In this document: positions 29,377-37,711 of the stretch, in pieces | Position numbering within the stretch: the first letter of the stretch is position 1 | Layout: every line of letters starts with the position of its first letter | Origin: Paracoccus salsus | GTDB taxonomy: Bacteria; Pseudomonadota; Alphaproteobacteria; Rhodobacterales; Rhodobacteraceae | Assembly (NCBI RefSeq): GCF_021556615.1 | Contig: NZ_JAKGGD010000002.1 | Coordinates: 434,001 to 498,000, forward strand | Reading direction: 5' to 3' | DNA length: 64,000 nucleotides | Program-made: the position numbers and the translations under genes | Notes under the pieces: model-generated | Seen by the model: the letters and a program-made list of their open reading frames with translations, nothing else | Told to the model about the DNA's origin: nothing | Database searches by the model: none

Positions 29377-30336
29377 TCAGCGCCGCGTCCAGCCGTAAAG
29401 CGCGATCAGTTCCGTTGCGACATGGGCGCCTGCGATGGCGGTCGCGCCGGTGGTGTCATAGGGCGGCGAGACCTCGACCACGTCGCCACCGATCAGATCG
29501 ATTCCGGCAAGCCCGCGCAGCAGCGCCGCCGCCTGCCACGACGCCAGCCCGCCCCAGACCGGCGTGCCGGTGCCGGGCGCAAAGGCCGGATCCAGCGCGT
29601 CGATGTCGAAGGTCACATAGACCGGACGGCCCGCCACGACCTCGCGGATCCGCGCCAGCGTCCGCGCGATGCCGTCCTCGTGAACCGAAAGCGCGTCGAG
29701 GATGGTGACCCCCAGCGTGTCGGGATTGTCGGTACGGATGCCGACCGAGACGCTTGCGAGGGGATCCACGATCCCCTCGCGAATCGCCTTGTAGAGGAAT
29801 GTGCCGTGATCGATCCGGTCGGGGTCGTCATCGACCCAGCTGTCGGAATGGGCGTCGAACTGGATCAGAGCCACCGGGCCCCGCCTGCGCGCCACCGCGC
29901 GCAGGATCGGCAGGGTGATCGAATGATCGCCCCCCAGCGTCACCGGCGCCGCACCCGAGTCCAGGATCGCACCGACATGCGATTCGATTCGCGACGGCAC
30001 ATCCTGCGTCCTCGCATAGTCGAAGGCCATGTCGCCGCAATCGACGACATGCAGCAGCGACAGCGGGTCATAGCCCCAGCCATAGGGCGGATCATAAGGT
30101 TGCAGGGTCGAAGCCTCGCGGATCGCGCGCGGCCCGAACCGGGTGCCGGGCCGGTTGGTCACCGCCTGATCGAAGGGTATGCCGGTCACCGCGACATCGA
30201 CCCCGGACAGATCCTTGGAATAGCGGCGGCGCAGGAAGCTGGTCGCGCCCCCGAAGGCGTTCTCATAGGACGGTCCGCGCGGATCATCGCGCGCAAAGGC
30301 CTGATCGACCTGCGTCTTGGCATCTTCCAGCGCCAT
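29377..30336 (-). CDS. speB: agmatinase/ureohydrolase family protein
   Basis: The 319-residue manganese enzyme has the ureohydrolase ligands GGDHS (near residue 142), DAHSD (near 166) and DIDALDP (near 248). It removes urea from a guanidino compound. The family includes agmatinase, guanidinobutyrase and guanidinopropionase and these cannot be separated by eye. Release of urea would feed the urease encoded in this window. The start at 30336 is preferred for its GGGGGG upstream; a GTG at 30354 is also possible. Confidence 0.85.
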   Translation of the reverse strand: MALEDAKTQVDQAFARDDPRGPSYENAFGGATSFLRRRYSKDLSGVDVAVTGIPFDQAVTNRPGTRFGPRAIREASTLQPYDPPYGWGYDPLSLLHVVDCGDMAFDYARTQDVPSRIESHVGAILDSGAAPVTLGGDHSITLPILRAVARRRGPVALIQFDAHSDSWVDDDPDRIDHGTFLYKAIREGIVDPLASVSVGIRTDNPDTLGVTILDALSVHEDGIARTLARIREVVAGRPVYVTFDIDALDPAFAPGTGTPVWGGLASWQAAALLRGLAGIDLIGGDVVEVSPPYDTTGATAIAGAHVATELIALYGWTRR

Positions 30337-30506
30337 GGCGCCCCCCGTCGTCACGTTTCGTCAACCGCACAGTGCCCCTCGGGCTGCGGCATCGCAAGCC
30401 GCCGGGCCACCGGCGGCCCGGTCCATGTCACGGAGGTGACCGAACGCCGCAACGGCGCTGCCGGCAGGGTGCGCGGACCACGGATGGAAAAAGCGTTGAG
30501 CAGGAC

Positions 30507-30893
30507 TTATTCGCGGGCCGAATCGACCCTTTGCGGCGCGCCGCTCGACATGTCGGTGCCGATATAGCTCTTGCCCGCCTCTTTCCACGCCGCAAAGCCG
30601 CCTTGCATATGGGCGATCTTCGCGTGTCCGGCCGCCAGCAGCGAGCGGGCCACGTTCTCGGACCGTTTGGACGATCCGCAGTAGAAGACCAGCGGCTTGC
30701 TATCCGTCGAAGGCAGCCGATCGGGGCGGATCTGGCCCATCGGAGCCAGAAGCGCGCCGTCGATATGCTCGAACATGTATTCCTGGGCGGTGCGGACGTC
30801 GATCACGGCGATGTTGCCCTTGTGCAGCGCGTCGTGGACTTCGTCCACGGTCCATGTTTCCAGCACGCCGTGCCCGGTGTCTTCGCTCTTCAT
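30507..30893 (-). CDS. rhodanese-domain sulfurtransferase
   Basis: The 128-residue single rhodanese domain has the active Cys72 in the six-residue loop CGSSKR. It can move a sulfane sulfur to a thiophilic acceptor. It overlaps the persulfide dioxygenase gene by four bases (30890-30893), so the two are made together. Next to persulfide dioxygenase and sulfide:quinone reductase it most likely makes thiosulfate from persulfide and sulfite. Both substrates are an inference from context. Confidence 0.9.
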   Translation of the reverse strand: MKSEDTGHGVLETWTVDEVHDALHKGNIAVIDVRTAQEYMFEHIDGALLAPMGQIRPDRLPSTDSKPLVFYCGSSKRSENVARSLLAAGHAKIAHMQGGFAAWKEAGKSYIGTDMSSGAPQRVDSARE

Positions 30894-31798
30894 GACGATG
30901 GCTCCTCGAATTTGTTGGCCGGTATCTTGAAGTAACTCTGCCCGTCCGCTTCGGGTTCAGGCAGGCGGCCGCCGCGCAGATTGACCTGCAAGGCGTGCAG
31001 CATCCGGTCGGGCAGGGCGAGGGTCGCGTCGCGGTCGTCGCGGATCTTCATGAACGCCTCGCGACCGACGCCGCCACCGACATGGGCGTTATGGGCCTTT
31101 TGCTCTGCCACGGTCGATTCCCAGGCAGGCTCCTCGCGCTCGCTGGTGCCATAGTCGTGGCCGATGAAGACCCGTGTGTCGTCGGGCAGGGACAGGATCG
31201 ACATCAGGCTGTCGTAAAGCTCGCTGGACGAACCGCCCGGGAAATCCGCGCGCGAGGTGCCGACATCGGGCTGCATGAAGGTGTCGTGAACAAAGGCGGC
31301 GTCGCCGATGACATAGCTGATCGACCCCAGCGTGTGCCCGGTATGCAGCATGACGCGCACCGGGATCTCGCCCAGCATGAATTCGTCGCCATCCGCGAAC
31401 AGATGGTCGAAATCCGCACGCGGATCGAAGGCGCCGGGGGTGTTGTAGATGCCCTCCCACAGATCCGCGATTTCAAGCACCTTCTCGCCAATGGCGTTCT
31501 GCACCCCGGTCTGCTGTTTCAGCCAGGCCGAATCCATCAGGTGATCGGCATGCGGGTGGGTATCGAGGATCCATTCCAGCGTCAGGTCGCGCCGCGCGAT
31601 CTGGTCCAGCGCCCATGCCGCCGCGTCGTGGCGGGTCGAGGCGCTGCGCGGGTCGAAATCCTGCACCACGTCGATCAGGGCGGCCTTCCTGGTGGCCGGG
31701 TCCCAGACCAGATATTGCGCGCTGCCGGTCGGCTGGTCGTAGAAGCCGACGACATGGGGCGATCCGCTGCCGCGCGGTGGGCTTTCCTTGCTGAACAT
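30890..31798 (-). CDS. persulfide dioxygenase-like MBL-fold protein (ETHE1/Blh type)
   Basis: The 302-residue metallo-beta-lactamase-fold protein has the motif HPHADH (His81, His83, Asp85, His86), a second His in MLHTGHTLGS near 160, and an Asp in FVHDTFM. This two-His/one-Asp mono-iron set fits persulfide dioxygenases, which oxidise glutathione persulfide to sulfite. The long C-terminal extension is seen in Blh-type proteins of alphaproteobacteria. GGAGGA lies just upstream of the ATG at 31798. Its promoter region carries the ATATA-N9-GAATAT element. Confidence 0.88.
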   Translation of the reverse strand: MFSKESPPRGSGSPHVVGFYDQPTGSAQYLVWDPATRKAALIDVVQDFDPRSASTRHDAAAWALDQIARRDLTLEWILDTHPHADHLMDSAWLKQQTGVQNAIGEKVLEIADLWEGIYNTPGAFDPRADFDHLFADGDEFMLGEIPVRVMLHTGHTLGSISYVIGDAAFVHDTFMQPDVGTSRADFPGGSSSELYDSLMSILSLPDDTRVFIGHDYGTSEREEPAWESTVAEQKAHNAHVGGGVGREAFMKIRDDRDATLALPDRMLHALQVNLRGGRLPEPEADGQSYFKIPANKFEEPSS

Positions 31799-31815
31799 GG
31801 GTCCTCCGGTTCTTG

Positions 31816-31835
31816 ATATAGATTTTATGGAATAT
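31816..31835 (-). promoter_or_regulatory. candidate sulfide-responsive operator, copy A
   Basis: ATATA-N9-GAATAT (plus-strand reading) lies 18 bases upstream of the persulfide dioxygenase start, in an AT-rich island within very GC-rich DNA. The identical arrangement appears in front of the sulfide:quinone reductase gene. A regulator of the SqrR/BigR ArsR group is the natural candidate. No such regulator gene is in the window. Confidence 0.55.
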
Positions 31836-31914
31836 AATCGGCCGCGGGCGAAATGAAAGGGCGGCCGCGTATCGCGACCGCCCCGACTCGTGACCATACT
31901 CGACTCGTCAAACT

Positions 31915-32355
31915 CTAGAAGCTCAGCACGACACTTCCGGGACGGATAAGTTCATCCGCCATCGCATCGGGTCTGGCGGGGGTCACACCCTCGACCAACG
32001 CCTCGGGACCTTCGCCGCGGCCGGGCAGGTATATCGCACAGACCTGCGCCTGAACGCCGGCCTCCTGGACCATCTTCAGCATCAGCCCCTGCGGCGAGGC
32101 GTCCTTCGGCGGCTGGCCCTGGGTCGCGCTGGCCGGCGCGTCCTTCAGCGCGATGTCGGCAGCCGGACCGCACAGCAGGATGCTGGCCTCGGCGCCCTTG
32201 GCAACCGCGTTCGCGGTCAGGACCATCGCCATCAACTGGGTCTGCGGCTCGGGCGCGGTCAGGATGGTGATGACGCGGGGCGTGTCGGGCTGTTGCGCGA
32301 CGGCCAGCGCGGGCAGAAGCGCCAGCACGGCGGCGACAATCGTGGATTTCTTCAT
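31915..32355 (-). CDS. DsrE-family periplasmic protein
   Basis: The 146-residue protein has a signal peptide (MKKSTIVAAVLALLPALAVAQ) and a DsrE/DsrF-type fold: VITILTAPEPQTQLMAMVLTANAVAKG, and ILLCGPAADIAL with a Cys near residue 65. The family carries or relays sulfur. It is the last gene of the sulfide operon starting at 35041. Two Cys are visible, one near 65 (LLCGPA) and one near 108 (QVCAIY). Confidence 0.8.
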   Translation of the reverse strand: MKKSTIVAAVLALLPALAVAQQPDTPRVITILTAPEPQTQLMAMVLTANAVAKGAEASILLCGPAADIALKDAPASATQGQPPKDASPQGLMLKMVQEAGVQAQVCAIYLPGRGEGPEALVEGVTPARPDAMADELIRPGSVVLSF

Positions 32356-32368
32356 GAAATCGTTCTCC

Positions 32369-33331
32369 TCATTCGGGTTGGCAGATTTCCCCCGCCAGAA
32401 TGGCGCGGAACGTGCGCCACAGCAGCGCAAGGATCAGGGCGGACAGCACGCCCGTCAGGGCCATGCCGATGTCGCGATGCAGGGGCGATGCCGCGACCTC
32501 GGCATGCAGCAGGCTGGCGATTGCCAGCGCGGCCACCGGAAAGCTGAGCGCCCAGAAGGACAAGGCGAAGGGCAGCCGCATGATGCGCGGCAATTGCGTG
32601 GCCACCAGCGCCGCGAACACATAGCCCAGATTCAGCAGGACATGGCCGAAGGCGTCGTTCCCGTCGGTCAGCCGCACCCAGGCGATATAGGCGACGGCGG
32701 GCGGGGCGATCAGGATGACCAGCGTCGGCTGCAACCGGCCGGGCAGCGGATCGTGAAAGATCAGCCGGTTGAAGACCACGGTCAGCAGCATGATCCAGAA
32801 GATCATGCCCGCCGAAAAGAACAGCCAGCTGGTCTCGGTCCAGCCCAGCTGCGCTCCGGCGACCGGCACGATGACATTGCCGACCGCGGGGATGAACCAT
32901 GCCGGCGAGATATGGCCATGCTGGAAGCTGCGCGCCCCGATCCAGCCCGAGACGACGGCGAGGGTCAGCGCGCCCTGCCCGATCGTCCCCACCAGCCAGA
33001 CCAGCGCCGCGGTCCGTGGCAGCACCGGCAGCATCGCCGTCGCCAGGATCAGGATCGAGATCGTGATCGTTGGAAAAAACGCCAGCCGCACCGGGTGATG
33101 CCATTCCGACGCGACCGCTGCCGGATGGCGCAGGATCTTCGCCAGATAGAGCCCGGCCACCGCCAGGAAAACCAGCGACGTCAGCGCCAGCGCGCCAAGA
33201 TGCAGGGACGACGCCGCGCCGAAGCCCGCGCGCAGCGCCAGGGTCAGCCCGCCCAGACCCATCGTGGTCGCGAAGAAGGTGATCGGGAAATGCTCCAGGC
33301 GGCTCGGCACCGCCGTCGAGATGTCGTTCAT
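32369..33331 (-). CDS. SLAC1/TehA-type anion channel or exporter
   Basis: The 320-residue protein has about ten transmembrane helices and the PITFFATTMGLGGLTLALR start of the SLAC1/TDT family, whose members move dicarboxylates, tellurite-resistance substrates, or anions such as sulfite. In this operon a sulfite exporter is the likely role, by analogy with yeast Ssu1. The ATG at 33331 has GGAA eight bases upstream; an ATG at 33343 gives four extra residues. Confidence 0.8.
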   Translation of the reverse strand: MNDISTAVPSRLEHFPITFFATTMGLGGLTLALRAGFGAASSLHLGALALTSLVFLAVAGLYLAKILRHPAAVASEWHHPVRLAFFPTITISILILATAMLPVLPRTAALVWLVGTIGQGALTLAVVSGWIGARSFQHGHISPAWFIPAVGNVIVPVAGAQLGWTETSWLFFSAGMIFWIMLLTVVFNRLIFHDPLPGRLQPTLVILIAPPAVAYIAWVRLTDGNDAFGHVLLNLGYVFAALVATQLPRIMRLPFALSFWALSFPVAALAIASLLHAEVAASPLHRDIGMALTGVLSALILALLWRTFRAILAGEICQPE

Positions 33332-33361
33332 GGCGTGTTCCATCCTCTTGCCGCCAGCCGT

Positions 33362-33715
33362 TCAGGCCGGGGGTCTGCGCCGGGCCAGCCCGCCAAGGGC
33401 ATAGGCCCACATCACCGCGCCGACCCCGCCCCAGATGCCCAGGCCAAGCAATGCGATCCAGTCGATCGGCCCGCCGATATCGGTCAGCCGCGAACTGGTC
33501 ATCCACAGCATGAAACCGACCATGGCGATCGCGCCGGGGGGAAACCACAGCTGCGCCAGCAGGAACCGGCGCGAACTGACACCGCCATCGCGCCAGAGCG
33601 TCCACAGAAACAGGCCGGTGATCGCCAGCGCCAGCAGCACCAGAAGCCAGAAGGTCAGCCGGCCGAAGATCTCTTCGGACACGGCGATCAGGGTTTCGAC
33701 GGTCAGATCCTCCAT
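33362..33715 (-). CDS. small membrane protein, DUF5368-like
   Basis: This 117-residue protein has about three transmembrane helices, including VETLIAVSEEIFGRLTFWLLVLLAL and DIGGPIDWIALLGLG. It looks like the DUF5368 family of Rhodobacterales, often found near sulfide-oxidation genes; that match is from memory. Its function is unknown. It begins four bases after the sulfide:quinone reductase stop and is followed by the SLAC1-type gene. Confidence 0.6.
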   Translation of the reverse strand: MEDLTVETLIAVSEEIFGRLTFWLLVLLALAITGLFLWTLWRDGGVSSRRFLLAQLWFPPGAIAMVGFMLWMTSSRLTDIGGPIDWIALLGLGIWGGVGAVMWAYALGGLARRRPPA

Positions 33716-33718
33716 CGT

Positions 33719-35041
33719 TCAGGCCTTTCCGCGCAGCATGGCGTTGTAGGTGGGCTTGAGGGCGATTTCCTTCATCAGCCAGCTGACCCACAGCTCTTCG
33801 AGGGGCGCGATGATGCCGGGGAAGGACGGTGTCAGGTTGTTGTCGTAGTCGAACTCGACCAGCATCGCCCGGCCGATCCGGGTGATCAGCGGACAGGAGG
33901 TGTAGCCGTTATAGCGCTGCGTGCCTTCGCGTCCCTGGATGTCCGCGACAAGGTGATCCTCGACCACCGGCACCTGCCATTTGACCGAGGCTGCCGTCTT
34001 GCCCTTGGGCACGCCATTGATATCGCCCACGCCGAAGACATTGGGATATCGCAGATGACGCAGCGTGGCGGGATCGACCTCGATCCAGCCCTGGTCGGTC
34101 CATCTGTCCCCCCAGGAGAGGCCGGCATCCCGCACGACCTGAGGTGCCCGTTGCGGCGGGATGACGTTGATGAAGTCGTAGTCCAGAGACGTTTCGCCCT
34201 CGGGCGTGTCAAAGACGGCTTGCCGCGCGGCGGGGTCCACGGCCTTCAGCACATGGTTCCAGCGGGTATCCACGCCGCGATCGCGATAGAGCAGCTTGAC
34301 CTTCTCGTTCACGATCGGGACCGAGAACAACGTGTCATTGTGGGCCGCATAGATGAGGTTGCTGTCGGCGCGTGTGCCACGGCGGCGCGCATAGTCGTCG
34401 GTGATGAAGGTGTATTTCAGCGGCGCGCCGGCGCATTTCATCTCGGTCGGCGGGCGTCCGAACAGGGCGGTGCCGCCTTTCCGCGTGAAGTCGTCCATCG
34501 CACGCCAGGTCGCCGCGGCGTGTTCGGGGCCGGCATAGACCGCGCCCAGACCGTTCTGGCCGACCTGCGCCAGATCGAACCCCTCGATCGCGGCCCAGTC
34601 GAGGACCAGGCCGGTGGCGAGAATCAGGTAATCATAATCCAGCGCGTGACCCGACACCGTGGTCACACGCTGCGCCACGGGATCGATCGAGGCCGCGTAT
34701 TCGGGAAGCCAGGTGATGCCCTCGGGCAACCAGAGGTCCGTGGCGCTGACCGAATAGGCGGCCGGCTTCAGCCCGGCCGCGATCAGCGTGAAGCCCGGCT
34801 GATACCAGTGATCCTTGCGGCCATCCACGATGGTGATGCTGGCGCCCTCAAGCCGCGCGGCGAGGCGGTTTGCGATCGCAGCGCCGCCTGCCCCCGCGCC
34901 CAGGATCACGATCCGCGCATTGCTGGCCACACGCGAAGCCGCCGCCCGCGCCGGGCCGGGCAGCACCGCGGCCGCGCCGCCGGCGGCGGCCAGTCCCAGC
35001 ACGCTGCGCCGGTTCAATCCGGCAGTATCGAGGCGACGCAT
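33719..35041 (-). CDS. sqr: sulfide:quinone reductase-like flavoprotein with Tat signal
   Basis: The 440-residue FAD protein starts with a twin-arginine-type signal (NRRSVLG, residues about 10-16). The FAD loop ILGAGAGGAAIA is near residue 46. The only two Cys are Cys203 (MKCAGAP) and Cys383 (YTSCPL), which match the redox pair of sulfide:quinone reductases. It oxidises sulfide to polysulfide or persulfide at the membrane, sending electrons to quinone. A flavocytochrome c flavoprotein is the alternative, but no cytochrome gene is present. GGAGGG lies before the ATG at 35041. It heads the operon. Confidence 0.85.
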   Translation of the reverse strand: MRRLDTAGLNRRSVLGLAAAGGAAAVLPGPARAAASRVASNARIVILGAGAGGAAIANRLAARLEGASITIVDGRKDHWYQPGFTLIAAGLKPAAYSVSATDLWLPEGITWLPEYAASIDPVAQRVTTVSGHALDYDYLILATGLVLDWAAIEGFDLAQVGQNGLGAVYAGPEHAAATWRAMDDFTRKGGTALFGRPPTEMKCAGAPLKYTFITDDYARRRGTRADSNLIYAAHNDTLFSVPIVNEKVKLLYRDRGVDTRWNHVLKAVDPAARQAVFDTPEGETSLDYDFINVIPPQRAPQVVRDAGLSWGDRWTDQGWIEVDPATLRHLRYPNVFGVGDINGVPKGKTAASVKWQVPVVEDHLVADIQGREGTQRYNGYTSCPLITRIGRAMLVEFDYDNNLTPSFPGIIAPLEELWVSWLMKEIALKPTYNAMLRGKA

Positions 35042-35059
35042 GTTCCCTCCGTAGCTTTC

Positions 35060-35079
35060 ATATATTAAATTGAGAATAT
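35060..35079 (-). promoter_or_regulatory. candidate sulfide-responsive operator, copy B
   Basis: ATATA-N9-GAATAT, the same arrangement and spacing as at 31816-31835, lies 19 bases upstream of the sqr start. The surrounding 25 bases are AT-rich against a background near 65-70 percent GC. The two sites and their genes form a probable regulon. Confidence 0.55.
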
Positions 35080-35303
35080 GATTTTCGGGCAGCGGCGACA
35101 TTGATCTGTGTCAAGCGGCGCAGCGTTGCCCTGCGCGAAGACCGCAACGCAGACCCCGCGCCCCGAATTGCCTTGCATCCGCAGCGCTTGCCGATATAAG
35201 GCCGCATCCTTCCGCCGAGATCTTGCAACCGCGCAACCTCTCGTGGCGGGTGCGGAAGGTCTGATCCCGCCTATGAAGTGCGCCCGATGATGAAAGGATC
35301 GCC

Positions 35304-35678
35304 ATGCCTCTGTATGAGCATGTGCTGATCGCCCGCCAGGACCTGTCGAACACGCAGGCCGAAGGGCTGATCGAACATTTCTCGACCATTCTCGCCGATA
35401 ATGGCGGCAAGGTCGTGGACAATGAATACTGGGGTGTCCGCACCCTCGCCTACAAGATCAACAAGAACCGCAAGGGCCATTACGCCTTCATGCGCAGCGA
35501 CGCCCCGTCGGACGCCGTTCAGGAGATGGAGCGTCTGGCACGCCTGCATGATGACGTGATGCGCGTGATGACCATCCGCGTGGACGAGCATCAGGAAGGC
35601 CCCTCGGTTCAGATGCAGAAGCGCGAAGAGCGTGGCGACCGCCGTGGCGATCGCGGCGATCGTCGCGACCGCAACTAA
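35304..35678 (+). CDS. rpsF: 30S ribosomal protein S6
   Basis: The 124-residue S6 opens MPLYEHVLIARQDLS and has the usual alpha/beta core (to about 95). The C-terminal tail is highly charged (RGDRRGDRGDRRDRN). It binds S18 and 16S rRNA in the small subunit. It leads the rpsF-rpsR-rplI operon. About 200 bases separate it from the divergent sqr promoter. Confidence 0.97.
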   Translation: MPLYEHVLIARQDLSNTQAEGLIEHFSTILADNGGKVVDNEYWGVRTLAYKINKNRKGHYAFMRSDAPSDAVQEMERLARLHDDVMRVMTIRVDEHQEGPSVQMQKREERGDRRGDRGDRRDRN

Positions 35679-35693
35679 AAAGGATCTTAGGAC

Positions 35694-35921
35694 ATGGCGA
35701 ACAAACCGTTTTTCCGCCGCCGCAAGGTCTGCCCGTTCTCGGGCGATAACGCGCCGGCGATCGACTACAAGGACACCCGTCTGCTGCAGCGCTATATCAG
35801 CGAACGCGGCAAGATCGTGCCCTCTCGCATCACCGCCGTCTCGGCCAAGAAGCAGCGCGAGTTGGCCCGTGCCATCAAACGCGCCCGCTTTCTTGCCCTG
35901 CTGCCCTATGTCGTGAAGTAA
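35694..35921 (+). CDS. rpsR: 30S ribosomal protein S18
   Basis: The 75-residue S18 has the conserved [21 protein letters not shown] and [26 protein letters not shown] blocks and full length. It pairs with S6 in the platform of the small subunit. Confidence 0.97.
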   Translation: MANKPFFRRRKVCPFSGDNAPAIDYKDTRLLQRYISERGKIVPSRITAVSAKKQRELARAIKRARFLALLPYVVK

Positions 35922-35935
35922 GGAGGACCGAGAAC

Positions 35936-36532
35936 ATGCAAGTCATCCTGCTGGAACGCGTGGCCAAGCTGGGCCAGATGGGCGAAGTGGTGAAGGTCAA
36001 AGAAGGCTTTGCACGCAACTTCCTTTTGCCCCAGGGCAAGGCTCTGCGCGCATCCGACGCCAACATCGCCGCTTTCGAGGATCGCAAGATCCAACTGGAA
36101 GCCCGCAACGCCGAATCCAAGGCGGAGGCCCAGAAGGTCGCCAGCAAGCTGGACGGTGAAACCTTCGTCATCATCCGCTCGGCTTCCGATTCGGGCGCGC
36201 TTTACGGTTCGGTCACGACCCGTGACGCCGCCGACACCGCGACCGAAGCCGGCTTCACCGTCGACCGCAAGCAGGTCGTCCTGCGCGCTCCGATCAAGGA
36301 TCTGGGCCTGCATGACGTCACCGTCGTGCTGCACCCCGAGGTCGAGGCGACAATCACGCTGAACGTTGCCCGGTCGAACGAAGAAGCCGAACTTCAGGCA
36401 CAGGGCAAGTCGATCCAGGACCTGGCCGCCGAAGCCGATGCCGAGGCCGAATTCGAAATCTCCGAGCTGTTCGACGATATCGGCGGCGCCTCGGCGGACG
36501 AAGACGGCGCTTCGGACGACGATCGCAACTGA
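35936..36532 (+). CDS. rplI: 50S ribosomal protein L9
   Basis: The 198-residue L9 has the conserved N-terminal domain ([22 protein letters not shown] and [13 protein letters not shown]), a central helix, and the C-terminal domain. Compared with the 148 residues of E. coli L9 it has an extra acidic tail of about 40-50 residues, as is common in alphaproteobacteria. It ends the operon before a strong hairpin. Confidence 0.96.
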   Translation: MQVILLERVAKLGQMGEVVKVKEGFARNFLLPQGKALRASDANIAAFEDRKIQLEARNAESKAEAQKVASKLDGETFVIIRSASDSGALYGSVTTRDAADTATEAGFTVDRKQVVLRAPIKDLGLHDVTVVLHPEVEATITLNVARSNEEAELQAQGKSIQDLAAEADAEAEFEISELFDDIGGASADEDGASDDDRN

Positions 36533-36556
36533 TCCTTGCGGATCGGGACGTTTTCT

Positions 36557-36584
36557 GGGCCGCGCCGGGCAACCGGCGCGGCCC
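36557..36584 (+). terminator. terminator after rplI
   Basis: GGGCCGCGCCGG-GCAA-CCGGCGCGGCCC is a perfect 12-base stem with a GCAA tetraloop followed by TTCGTTCGTT. It lies 25 bases after the rplI stop. Confidence 0.8.
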
Positions 36585-36690
36585 TTCGTTCGTTCGGGGA
36601 CAAATTGTTTCTTCGTCGCGGACCGTTTACGCTGTCGCAGGGTGCTGATAGCCCAAGGCCCACGCCGCCGACCGTTCAAGAGGAACTTCC

Positions 36691-37701
36691 ATGACCGACC
36701 CGCTGAGCGACCTTCTGAAAACGCGCGACTGGCTGCTTGCCGACGGGGCCACGGGCACCAATCTTTTCAACATGGGACTCGAGGCCGGCGAGGCCCCGGA
36801 ATTATGGAACAGCGACCAGCCGGACAGGATCCGCGCGCTGTATCGCGGCGCGACCGAGGCGGGGTCGGACATCTTCCTGACCAACAGCTTCGGCGGCAAT
36901 GCCAGCCGCCTCAAGCTGCACAACGCCGAGAATCGCGTCGGCGAGCTGAACCGGATCGCGGCCGAGCTGGGGCGGGAAATCGCCGACGCCGCCGGACGCA
37001 AGGTGATCGTCGCCGGCAGCATCGGTCCCACCGGCGACATCATGACCCCGATGGGCAGCCTGACGCACGAAAGCGCCGTCGAGATGTTCCACGAACAGGC
37101 CGAGGCGCTGAAGGCCGGCGGGGCGGATGTGCTGTGGGTCGAGACGATCAGCGCCGCCGAAGAGTTCATGGCTGCCGCCGAAGCCGCAAGGCTGGCGGAC
37201 ATGCCCTGGTGCGGCACGATGAGCTTTGACACCGCCGGGCGGACAATGATGGGTGTGACAGCAGCCCAGCTTTCGGCGCTGGTCGAAAGGCTTCCCAATC
37301 CGCCCGTTGCCTATGGCGCGAATTGCGGCGTCGGGGCGTCCGACCTGCTGCGCACGGTGATCGGTTTCGTCGCCTCGGGCAACGAACGTCCGATCATCGC
37401 AAAGGGCAATGCCGGCATCCCGCGCTTCGAGGCAGGCCATATCCATTATGACGGCACGCCCGAACTGATGGCCGATTACGCCTGCCTGGCGCGCGATATG
37501 GGCGTCAGCATCATCGGAGGATGCTGCGGCACCATGCCGGACCATCTGCGCGCCATGCGCGCCGCGCTGGAAAGCCGCCCGCGCGGCGACCGCCCCTCGC
37601 TTGAGCAGATCGCCGAAAGGCTGGGCGGGTTCAGCTCGACCGGCGATGGAAGTGGCGATGACGGCCCGACGCGCGAGCGGCGCGGACGCCGCCGGGGCTG
37701 A
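36691..37701 (+). CDS. bmt: cobalamin-dependent homocysteine S-methyltransferase domain protein (Bmt-like)
   Basis: The 336-residue protein has the Pfam homocysteine S-methyltransferase fold: GATGTNLF near 19, the zinc Cys in GANCGVG near 208, and the paired Cys of GGCCGTMPDH near 273. It is usually named betaine-homocysteine methyltransferase. In Rhodobacterales it is known as the homocysteine-binding part of a methionine synthase split into separate proteins. The corrinoid protein encoded at 38934 would supply the methyl group, so split methionine synthase is the better reading here. The tail is low complexity. Confidence 0.85.
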   Translation: MTDPLSDLLKTRDWLLADGATGTNLFNMGLEAGEAPELWNSDQPDRIRALYRGATEAGSDIFLTNSFGGNASRLKLHNAENRVGELNRIAAELGREIADAAGRKVIVAGSIGPTGDIMTPMGSLTHESAVEMFHEQAEALKAGGADVLWVETISAAEEFMAAAEAARLADMPWCGTMSFDTAGRTMMGVTAAQLSALVERLPNPPVAYGANCGVGASDLLRTVIGFVASGNERPIIAKGNAGIPRFEAGHIHYDGTPELMADYACLARDMGVSIIGGCCGTMPDHLRAMRAALESRPRGDRPSLEQIAERLGGFSSTGDGSGDDGPTRERRGRRRG

Positions 37702-37711
37702 GCGCGGCCCG

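Noticed and set aside
32153-35068. A 971-codon open frame on the plus strand
   Set aside because: It runs opposite the DsrE, SLAC1, DUF5368 and sqr genes and its sequence is Arg/His/Gln-rich with no family features.
35102-35303. S6/S18 autoregulatory leader structure upstream of rpsF
   Set aside because: The leader is about 200 bases, but no convincing S6:S18 binding motif could be drawn.
36600-36690. Possible riboswitch (SAM, SAH or cobalamin) upstream of the homocysteine methyltransferase gene
   Set aside because: No B12 box or SAM/SAH core could be matched by eye in this 90-base leader.
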